Shown here: positions 57,826 through 64,000 of the stretch, in pieces | How positions within the stretch are numbered: the stretch's first letter is position 1 | How the letters are laid out: each line of letters starts with the position of its first letter | Assembly: GCA_016200545.1 (NCBI GenBank) | Contig: JACQEO010000067.1 | Location: 1 to 64,000 of the forward strand | From: Deltaproteobacteria bacterium | GTDB taxonomy: Bacteria > Desulfobacterota > Binatia > UTPRO1 | Reading direction: 5' to 3' | DNA: 64,000 nt | Notes under the pieces: model-generated | Databases searched by the model: none | What the model was told of the DNA's origin: nothing | What the model saw: the letters and a program-made list of their open reading frames with translations, nothing else | Program-made: the position numbers and the translations under genes

Positions 57826-59466
57826 ATGCGCTGCGAGACGGTGATCCGCGGGGGCGACGTCTTCGACGGCAGCGGCGCACCCGCGTTCCGCGCCACGATC
57901 GGCATCGACGGCGGGCGCATCGTCGCGATCGCGTGCGACGGCGACGCGGCGGCGCTCGAGGGTGCGACCGTCCTCGACGCGACCGGTCTCGCGGTTGCGC
58001 CCGGTTTCATCGATCTCCATTCGCATTCCGATTGGATCCTGCCGCAGGCGGACCACGGCGAGATCCTGGCGCCGCTGCTCGAGCAGGGCGTGACGACGAT
58101 CATCACCGGCAACTGCGGCTTCTCGCCGGCGCCGGTGGAGCCGCTCGGAGCGCGGCTGCTCGATGAAGGCAGCGAGCTCGTCCGCGACCGCCCGCTCGCC
58201 TTCGAGTGGCGGACGCATCGCGAGTTCCTCGACCGCCTCGCGAGCGCGCCGCTGGCACTCAACGTCGCGCACCTCGCCGGCCACGGCTCGATCCGCCTCG
58301 CCGTCATGGGCGATCGCTTCGTACCCGCCGGCGCAGACGACGTCAGCGCCATGGCCTCATGGGTGCGCGAGGCGATGGAGGCGGGCTGCATCGGACTCTC
58401 GACGGGCCTCGGCTACGCGCCCGGCATGTTCGCGACGCCGGACGAGCTGGCGGCGCTCGGGCGCGTCGTCGCCGAGTACGGCGGGCTCTTCACGTCCCAC
58501 GTCCGCGCCTACAGCTGGATCTCGCCTTTCTTCTCGCTGAACCCGCTTGGCTGGCGGGCGCACAATCTCCGCGCCATCGACGAGATTCTCGCCGTCGGTC
58601 GCGGTGCCGGCGCGCGCGTGCAGATCTCGCACCTGATCTTCGTCGGCCGCGCCACGTGGCGCACGCAGCGCGACGCGATCGCGGCCGTCGAGCGCGCGCG
58701 CGACGACGGTCTCGACGTCGCCTTCGACACCTTTCCCTATACCGCCGGCAACACGACGATCCGGGTGGTGTATCCGCCGTGGGCGCAGCACGACCTGCCG
58801 CAGAACCTCTCCTCCGCGTTCGTGCGCGCGCGACTGCGCGCCGAGCTACGCGTGCTGCGACGGCTGATCGGTATCGACGTCTCCGACATCCAGCTGCTGC
58901 ACGCGGTGGATCCGACGTTCGAGGGTCTCGAGGGATGGCGCTTCGACGAGATCGGCCGCCTCCTCGGCCGCGACCCGATCGACGCTTACTTCGACGTCAC
59001 GCGCGCGAGCGCGGCCAAGGCGCGGGTGATGCTCTTCCAGTACAGCGGCAGCGCCGAGGATGAGCACGCGCTCCGCGACACGCTGGCGCATCCGCTGAAC
59101 GCAATCGAGACCGACACCATCCTCACCAGCAGCGGCCACCACAATCCAGCGAGCTTCGGAACCTTCCCGCGCTTCCTCGGACGCTACAGCCGCGACCTCG
59201 GCCTGGTGCCGCTCGCGACCGCCATCCACAAGGCGACCGGCCTGCCCGCCGCGCGCGCCGGTCTCACGCAGCGGGGACTGGTGCGCGAGGGCTGCGCCGC
59301 CGACCTCGTCGTCTTCGATCCGGCGACGATCGCCGGACCCGCCGATTTCGACGCGCCGACGGCCCGTCCATGCGGCATCCGCGACGTGCTGTTGAACGGC
59401 GTCGCCGTCGTCGCGGCGGGGCGCTGCACAAGCGCGCGTCCCGGTCTCCTCCTCCGGCGCGGCTGA
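57826..59466 (+). CDS. N-acyl-D-amino-acid deacylase-family amidohydrolase
   Basis: A 546-residue amidohydrolase-3 protein. It has the N-terminal beta domain VIRGGDVFDGSG, metal-binding APGFIDLHSHSDW, the NCGFSPAP loop and LSTGLGYAPGMFATPDEL typical of D-aminoacylases. VQISHLIFVGR holds another histidine, and near the end come ETDTILTSSGHHNPASF and REGCAADLVVFDP. It probably cleaves N-acyl-D-amino acids or related amides. It follows the sugar dehydrogenase by 37 bases. Confidence 0.87.
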   Translation: MRCETVIRGGDVFDGSGAPAFRATIGIDGGRIVAIACDGDAAALEGATVLDATGLAVAPGFIDLHSHSDWILPQADHGEILAPLLEQGVTTIITGNCGFSPAPVEPLGARLLDEGSELVRDRPLAFEWRTHREFLDRLASAPLALNVAHLAGHGSIRLAVMGDRFVPAGADDVSAMASWVREAMEAGCIGLSTGLGYAPGMFATPDELAALGRVVAEYGGLFTSHVRAYSWISPFFSLNPLGWRAHNLRAIDEILAVGRGAGARVQISHLIFVGRATWRTQRDAIAAVERARDDGLDVAFDTFPYTAGNTTIRVVYPPWAQHDLPQNLSSAFVRARLRAELRVLRRLIGIDVSDIQLLHAVDPTFEGLEGWRFDEIGRLLGRDPIDAYFDVTRASAAKARVMLFQYSGSAEDEHALRDTLAHPLNAIETDTILTSSGHHNPASFGTFPRFLGRYSRDLGLVPLATAIHKATGLPAARAGLTQRGLVREGCAADLVVFDPATIAGPADFDAPTARPCGIRDVLLNGVAVVAAGRCTSARPGLLLRRG

Positions 59467-59484
59467 GCGGCGCCGCTCCTCGGC

Positions 59485-60618
59485 CTAGGGCGCTTCTTCT
59501 GAACGCGCGGCGAAGAGCGGCAGGTACTGCGCGTAGCCCTCGGCCGCCAAGCGCTCGATGGGCACGAAGCGGAGCGCCGCGGAGTTCATGCAGTAGCGCC
59601 GGCCGGTCGGCGGTGGGCCGTCGTCGAAGACGTGGCCGAGATGCGAGTCGGCGTGGGTGGAGCGCACCTCCGTGCGCGCGACGAAGAGGCGGTGGTCGAC
59701 GTGCTCGCGCACGTTCTCCGGCGCGAGCGGCCGGGTGAAGCTCGGCCAGCCGGTGCCGGAGTCGAACTTGTCGCGCGAGCTGAAGAGCGGCTCGCCGGAA
59801 ACGACGTCGACGTAGATGCCGGCGTGCTCGTTGTTCCAATAGGCGTTGTGGAACGGCGCCTCGGTGCCTTCCTCCTGCGTCACCGCGTACTGCTCGGCGT
59901 CGAGCGTGGCGCGCAGCTCCGTCGGGCTGGGCTTGTGAAAGCCGCTCGGCTCCCAACCGACGCGCGCCGGCCCCGTATCCGCATGCGGCGGCTTTGTGTC
60001 GCCCCAGACCTCGCGCAGGCGCTGATCGCGACCGCAGTTCCAACGATAGAACTGGTACCGAACCGGATTCTTCTCGTGGTAGCGCTGGTGATACTCCTCG
60101 GCGCGGTAGAACGCGCTTGCGGGCACGATCTCGGTGACAATGGGGCGGTCGAAGCGCTTCGACTCCTCGAGCCGAAGCTTCGAGCTCTCGGCGGCGCGGC
60201 GCTGCTCCTCGTCGTGCACGAAGATGATGCTGCGGTACTGCGAGCCGCGGTCGCAGAACTGCCCACCGGCGGTCAGGGGATCGACGTTGTGCCAGAACAC
60301 GTCGAGGAGCGCAGCGTAGCTGACGCGCGCCGGATCATAGGTGATCTGCACTGCCTCGACGTGGCCGGTGCCACCGGCCGACACCTGCTCGTAGGTCGGG
60401 TTCACCACGTGGCCGCCGGTGTACCCGACGGTCGTCGTGCGCACGCCGGGCAGACCCTCGAAGGGCGGCTGCATGCACCAGAAGCAACCACCGGCGAAGG
60501 TGGCCGTCGCCACTCCGTCGTTCCCCCCGGCGGCATGGGTAGCCCGCCCGCCCGCGAGGCCGACAATCGCCGTGAGCAACGCTATCAATCGCACGCGTCG
60601 CACCATTTGCCTCACCAT
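59485..60618 (-). CDS. msrAB: Exported bifunctional methionine sulfoxide reductase MsrA-MsrB
   Basis: A 377-residue two-domain enzyme with a signal peptide ([20 protein letters not shown]). The MsrA domain (about 37-205) carries the catalytic cysteine in [15 protein letters not shown] and a later cysteine in [12 protein letters not shown]. The MsrB domain (about 235-365) has [10 protein letters not shown] and the catalytic cysteine in [12 protein letters not shown]. The CxxC zinc pairs of many MsrB proteins are absent. It repairs both sulfoxide epimers outside the cytoplasm. Two ATGs (60618, 60606) are possible starts. It is divergent from msrPQ. Confidence 0.9.
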   Translation of the reverse strand: MVRQMVRRVRLIALLTAIVGLAGGRATHAAGGNDGVATATFAGGCFWCMQPPFEGLPGVRTTTVGYTGGHVVNPTYEQVSAGGTGHVEAVQITYDPARVSYAALLDVFWHNVDPLTAGGQFCDRGSQYRSIIFVHDEEQRRAAESSKLRLEESKRFDRPIVTEIVPASAFYRAEEYHQRYHEKNPVRYQFYRWNCGRDQRLREVWGDTKPPHADTGPARVGWEPSGFHKPSPTELRATLDAEQYAVTQEEGTEAPFHNAYWNNEHAGIYVDVVSGEPLFSSRDKFDSGTGWPSFTRPLAPENVREHVDHRLFVARTEVRSTHADSHLGHVFDDGPPPTGRRYCMNSAALRFVPIERLAAEGYAQYLPLFAARSEEAP

Positions 60619-60801
60619 CGTCGCATCGTATCGCCGAGGGTACCGATCGGCCACTATGCCTCGGTCGTCCCGGTTCGATGCCGTCACCATCCGAAAGGTC
60701 TCTGCGTCTTGTCGGTGCCCGCCGCGCATGGAACGATCGCGCCGAAGGAGAGACCTGATCGAGGATAACCGGGCGCACCCGCCCGGCATCGAAGGGGAGC
60801 C
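60619..60801. promoter_or_regulatory. Divergent promoter region of msrAB and msrPQ
   Basis: This 183-base region lies between the divergent methionine-repair genes. It contains an 8-base inverted repeat, AGGTCTCT (60696-60703) and AGAGACCT (60749-60756), spaced by 45 bases, which could be paired operator half-sites for a regulator controlling both directions. No two-component or oxidant-sensor gene is adjacent. Confidence 0.35.
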
Positions 60802-61785
60802 GTGGGAAATCCAGGATCCGAGCCGCCGTCGTCGGAGATCACGTCGGAGCCGCTCTATCTCCGCCGCCGCGAGTTCATCCGCAATGCCGCCCTCTTCGCG
60901 GCCACCGCCGTCGGCGTCGGTGGCGGCCTGCGCTGGCTGACACGCGGCCGGCGCGCGACCGACCGCACGCGCGCCGGCGCGTCTGAGCTGGCGACGCTCG
61001 CGATCACGCGCCGGGTCGAGTACGCCGACGGCGAGGCGGCGACACCGGAGCGTGACGTGACGGGCTACAACAACTTCTACGAGCTCGGCACCGACAAGGA
61101 AGATCCCGCCGCCAACGCGCACACGATGCGGTCGCGCCCGTGGACGGTGGAGATCGCGGGCGAGGTCCGGAAACCGCTCGTCCTCGACGTCGACCAGCTG
61201 CTGCGCTGGTTCCCGCTCGAGCAGCGGGTCTACCGCATGCGCTGCGTGGAAGCGTGGTCGATGGTGATCCCGTGGGTCGGCTTCCCGCTCGCGGCGCTGC
61301 TGGCACGGATCGAGCCGACGTCGCGCGCCAAGTACGTACAGTTCACGACGCTCCTCGACCCCGAGCAGTTCCCCGGGCAGCGCCGCCGCGTCCTCGACTG
61401 GCCGTACGTCGAGGGGTTGCGCATCGACGAGGCGATGCACCCGCTCGCGCTCATCGCCGTCGGGCTCTACGGTAAGGCGCTCCCGGGACAGAACGGCGCG
61501 CCGCTCCGCCTCGTCGTGCCGTGGAAGTACGGCTTCAAGGGGATCAAGTCGATCGTCGCGATCCGCCTCGTCGAGAACCAACCACGGACGACATGGAGCG
61601 CCGCCGCGTCCGACGAGTACGGCTTCTTCGCCAACGTCAATCCCGCCGTCGACCATCCGCGTTGGACCCAGGCGAGCGAGCGACGGATCGGCGAGCTGCA
61701 CCGCCGCGCGACGTTGCCTTTCAACGGCTACGCCGAGCAGGTCGCGAGCCTTTACACCAGCATGGACCTGCGCGCGAACTTCTGA
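60802..61785 (+). CDS. msrP: MsrP (YedY) periplasmic molybdopterin methionine-sulfoxide reductase
   Basis: A 327-residue catalytic subunit of the MsrPQ system. A twin-arginine-like export signal ([20 protein letters not shown]) is followed by the molybdopterin domain. The Mo-ligating cysteine is C148 in [15 protein letters not shown], and [20 protein letters not shown] is a family hallmark. It reduces protein methionine sulfoxide in the periplasm. It starts at a GTG after GAAGGGGAG, and its stop overlaps the msrQ start by one base. Confidence 0.95.
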   Translation: MGNPGSEPPSSEITSEPLYLRRREFIRNAALFAATAVGVGGGLRWLTRGRRATDRTRAGASELATLAITRRVEYADGEAATPERDVTGYNNFYELGTDKEDPAANAHTMRSRPWTVEIAGEVRKPLVLDVDQLLRWFPLEQRVYRMRCVEAWSMVIPWVGFPLAALLARIEPTSRAKYVQFTTLLDPEQFPGQRRRVLDWPYVEGLRIDEAMHPLALIAVGLYGKALPGQNGAPLRLVVPWKYGFKGIKSIVAIRLVENQPRTTWSAAASDEYGFFANVNPAVDHPRWTQASERRIGELHRRATLPFNGYAEQVASLYTSMDLRANF

Positions 61786-62441
61786 TGCGCGCCGAGGCCG
61801 CCGTACAGCCGCGCCCGGCTCGGCCGAGCCGCACCGCACCTCTGCCGTGGCTCATGCCCGGCGTCCTCGGCGGGGCGCTGGCGCCGCTCGCGTCGATCGC
61901 GTTCCGCGCCACCCAGGGCGAGCTCGGCGCCAACCCGATCGCACAGGCGCTGAACGAGCTCGGCCTGGTCGCGCTCGTCTTTCTGGTCGCGTCGCTGGCG
62001 TGCACGCCCGCGAAGACGCTTCTCGGCTGGACGTGGCCGATCCGCCTGCGCCGCACGCTCGGCGTCCTCGCCGCCGTCTACGCGACCTTGCACGTCACCA
62101 CCTACGTCGCCCTCGACCAAGGCCTGGATCTAGAGGCGATCGTCGCCGACGTCCTCAAGCGCAAGTTCATCTTCGCCGGCGCCGCGACCTTCGCTATGCT
62201 CGTCCCGCTGGCGCTCACCTCGACCAACGCCGCCGTCCGCCGCCTCGGCTTCGCGCGCTGGAAGCGTCTGCATCGCTTGGCGTACGCGGCCGGCGCCACA
62301 GGAACCCTGCATTTCATCTGGCGGGTGAAGAAAGACCTACGCGAGCCCGCGCTCTACGCGCTCATGGTCAGCGCCCTGCTCCTCGTCCGCATCGTGATGC
62401 AACTCCGCACTCGGATCGCACGCGCGCCCCTGTCACACTGA
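61785..62441 (+). CDS. msrQ: MsrQ (YedZ) heme-binding membrane subunit
   Basis: A 218-residue membrane protein with about six helices of the ferric-reductase-like fold. Histidines for heme are in [27 protein letters not shown] and [15 protein letters not shown]. The family loop [20 protein letters not shown] is intact. It passes electrons from the quinone pool or a flavin reductase to MsrP. Its ATG overlaps the msrP stop (TGATG). Confidence 0.94.
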   Translation: MRAEAAVQPRPARPSRTAPLPWLMPGVLGGALAPLASIAFRATQGELGANPIAQALNELGLVALVFLVASLACTPAKTLLGWTWPIRLRRTLGVLAAVYATLHVTTYVALDQGLDLEAIVADVLKRKFIFAGAATFAMLVPLALTSTNAAVRRLGFARWKRLHRLAYAAGATGTLHFIWRVKKDLREPALYALMVSALLLVRIVMQLRTRIARAPLSH

Positions 62442-62549
62442 GCGGCGCACCGCCGCTGCGGACGTCGTCAGGGCTCTTGATATGCGAGGGCGCGCTTTGC
62501 ACGAGAATGGTTGGGCGGGAACGGCGCGCCCGCGCCGGTCTTGATCGGC

Positions 62550-62570
62550 GGCGCGCTCCACGGGCGCGCC
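62550..62570. terminator. Hairpin between convergent msrQ and cupin genes
   Basis: GGCGCGC (62550-62556) pairs with GCGCGCC (62564-62570) across a 7-base loop, in the 152-base gap between convergent genes. A wider 10-base inverted repeat (62541-62550 with 62602-62611) encloses it and runs into the end of the cupin gene. It probably stops transcription from one or both sides. No T-tract is present. Confidence 0.4.
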
Positions 62571-62593
62571 TCGGAGCTGGAGCGCCCCCGCGA

Positions 62594-62896
62594 TCAGCGC
62601 TCGCCGATCAAGTAGCGAGCACCGGCGTCGTGCGCCTGCGCCGCGTGCACGACACCACGTGGCAGCGCGAGGCGATCGCCCGCCTCGAGCCGATACGACT
62701 GGCCGTCGATGACGAAGGTCATCGCCCCGGCGATCATCCACAGGCTCTCGTCACGCTCGTGCGCGTGCGGCGCGTAGGCGCGGCCGGGAGCGTCGCTCCA
62801 GCAAACCACCTCGAAGCTCTCGTCCTCGAGGCGCCGGCGCGCCTCGTCCTGCTTCGGCGGCTTCGACCCCGTCCAGCGGATGTGCTCGAGTCGCAT
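62594..62896 (-). CDS. Small cupin-domain protein
   Basis: A 100-residue single cupin barrel. The metal-binding motif 1 is YAPHAHERDESLWMIAG (HxH...E). Motif 2 is LPRGVVHAAQAHDAG. Such small cupins bind a metal and may sense or isomerise a small molecule. An ATG at 62911 could add five residues. It diverges from the helicase gene on the right. Confidence 0.85.
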   Translation of the reverse strand: MRLEHIRWTGSKPPKQDEARRRLEDESFEVVCWSDAPGRAYAPHAHERDESLWMIAGAMTFVIDGQSYRLEAGDRLALPRGVVHAAQAHDAGARYLIGER

Positions 62897-62992
62897 GACG
62901 CCTGCAAGCATACGGCGGCACGAGCGGCGGGTCCACACGTACGCTCGCCTTCGCCGTCGAGACCTGCAACGATGCCCCTTCGCCTTCGTCCC

Positions 62993-64000
62993 ATGTCGAT
63001 CGTCGCCGAAGAGCTTTCCCTTCTCGACACGGTCACGCGCGCGCTCGAGCAGTCGCCCGTGAGCCGTCCGCCCTCGGAGGCGGCGCTCGTCGAGGAGCTC
63101 GCGCATCTGCGGGACGCGCTCCGCGCGGGCGAGAAGGCCGAGGATCAGGCCGCGCTTCTCGAGCAATGGAACCGCCAGTCGGCGCTTCTCGAGCAGCTGC
63201 GCACGTCGCGCCAGGCGCCGCAGGTGAGTCGCGACACGCCGTACTTCGCGCACCTCCGCCTGCGCGAGCACGGGACCGACTCCGATGTCCTGCTCGGCAA
63301 AGCCACCTGGCTGAAGGCCGGCGTGCAGATCGTCGATTGGCGGCACGCACCGATTTCCCGGATCTTTTACCGCTATCGCCAGGGCGACGCGTACGAGGAG
63401 GAGATCGCCGGACGCGAGCGCAGCGGCGAGGTGACTGCACGCCGCACGGTGGCGATCCGCGACCAGCAGCTGCAGCGCATCGAGGCGCCGGAGGGCGTCT
63501 TCGTCGCCGATGTCGTCGCGCGCGACGGCTGGCGGCGGATCGAGCGCGAGCCGCCCCGTCTCGCCGGCGGCGAGGGCGCCGCGCTCCGCGCCCACGCCAC
63601 CGACGAGGGGACGACGCGCCGCCTCGGTACGCATCCGCACGGCGCGCGCCAACGCGCCGACAAGCACCTGCCGGACATCGCCGGGCTCATCGATCCCGAG
63701 CAATTCGCACTCATCACCCGACCCTCCTCGGGCTTCGTCGTGATCCGTGGCACGGCGGGATCAGGAAAGACGACGGTCGCGCTCCACCGCATCGCGTATC
63801 TCGCCTACGAAGACCCGACGATCGACTCGGAGCGCACCCTCGTCGTCGTCTTCTCACCGGCGCTGCGCGACTACGTGAGCCACGTCCTGCCATCACTCGG
63901 CGTGGAGCGCGTCCGGGCACGGACGTTTCACGAGTGGGCGGCCGAGCAGACGCGGCGCCTCTACCCCACCCTGCCGCGAATCGTGCGCGAGGCGACACCG
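62993..64000 (+). CDS. HelD-like UvrD-family helicase (partial at right edge)
   Basis: The first 336 residues of a superfamily 1 motor protein. The N-terminus is a charged coiled coil (about 1-75, SIVAEELSLLDTVTRALEQS), then a beta-rich region (TPYFAHLRLREHG, VQIVDWRHAPISRIFYRY) and Walker A in IRGTAGSGKTTVALHRIAYL near residue 255. This order is typical of HelD-type proteins that clear stalled RNA polymerase, rather than DNA-repair UvrD. An upstream in-frame ATG at 62972 would add seven residues. The open frame runs unbroken to the edge. Confidence 0.85.
   Translation, partial: MSIVAEELSLLDTVTRALEQSPVSRPPSEAALVEELAHLRDALRAGEKAEDQAALLEQWNRQSALLEQLRTSRQAPQVSRDTPYFAHLRLREHGTDSDVLLGKATWLKAGVQIVDWRHAPISRIFYRYRQGDAYEEEIAGRERSGEVTARRTVAIRDQQLQRIEAPEGVFVADVVARDGWRRIEREPPRLAGGEGAALRAHATDEGTTRRLGTHPHGARQRADKHLPDIAGLIDPEQFALITRPSSGFVVIRGTAGSGKTTVALHRIAYLAYEDPTIDSERTLVVVFSPALRDYVSHVLPSLGVERVRARTFHEWAAEQTRRLYPTLPRIVREATP

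Noticed and set aside
59485..61839. A 784-codon minus-strand open frame covering msrAB and running back across msrP
   Set aside because: Only the part from 60618 downward encodes MsrA-MsrB. The upstream part is the antisense of msrP with biased arginine/aspartate composition.

Overview
This is a high-GC, gene-dense bacterial chromosome segment. Almost every base is coding, and neighbouring genes commonly overlap by 1-4 bases (ATGA, GTGA, TGATG). The content is acyl-CoA dehydrogenases, an F420-type luciferase-like oxidoreductase, molybdenum enzymes, a MenA-like prenyltransferase, small exported proteins and CstA. It fits a free-living soil or groundwater bacterium of the former Deltaproteobacteria, for example the Binatota. 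That placement is inference: no rRNA, tRNA or universal marker gene is present.

Layout. 0-2.1 kb: a glutathione S-transferase beside two decayed genes. 2.4-7.8 kb: a minus-strand surface-sugar operon (GT2 glycosyltransferase, Gfo/Idh dehydrogenase, DegT aminotransferase, hexapeptide acetyltransferase, membrane SGNH hydrolase, two small proteins) that looks like a WbpB/E/D-type diacetamido-uronic acid pathway. 7.9-10.2 kb: a divergent YfhO-like membrane protein. 10.3-14.6 kb: glycogen debranching enzyme, trehalose synthase and a small hydrolase. 14.7-16.8 kb: a membrane acyltransferase and a PIG-L deacetylase. 16.9-25.9 kb: molybdopterin oxidoreductase, MenA-like UbiA, HxlR regulator, thioesterase, SpoU methyltransferase, a frameshifted lipoprotein, an EamA transporter, GH15 and a PfkB kinase. 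25.95-26.47 kb: two large hairpins in inverted orientation between convergent genes. They share a 75-base core but have unrelated, self-complementary arms; this is the most unusual structure in the window. 26.5-32 kb: IlvD, an acyl-CoA ligase and a long acyl-CoA dehydrogenase. 32-33.5 kb: a nucleotidyltransferase pair and a dead lipoprotein of lower GC. 33.5-41.1 kb: LLM oxidoreductase, GT39-like protein, FIST protein, CstA and two methyltransferases.

41.2-43.3 kb holds a module of an AAA ATPase and a Toprim-like DUF4276 protein, joined by overlapping small ORFs to an MFS/nitroreductase pair. 45-51 kb returns to metabolism (methyltransferase, GNAT, P450, acyl-CoA dehydrogenase). 51.1-56.4 kb is a toxin-antitoxin and defence island: VapBC, a nucleotidyltransferase, ImmA plus DUF4411, an orphan HsdS, and a protein that fuses the N-terminal nuclease of a type I HsdR to the C-terminal part of a DUF1016/YhcG nuclease with no HsdM nearby. 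56.6-62.9 kb carries a PQQ-type sugar dehydrogenase, a D-aminoacylase and a methionine-sulfoxide repair cluster (exported MsrA-MsrB divergent from MsrPQ). The right edge enters a HelD-like helicase.

Three genes, all for exported proteins or lipoproteins, show frame changes. They are either pseudogenes or assembly indels, and raw reads would decide.
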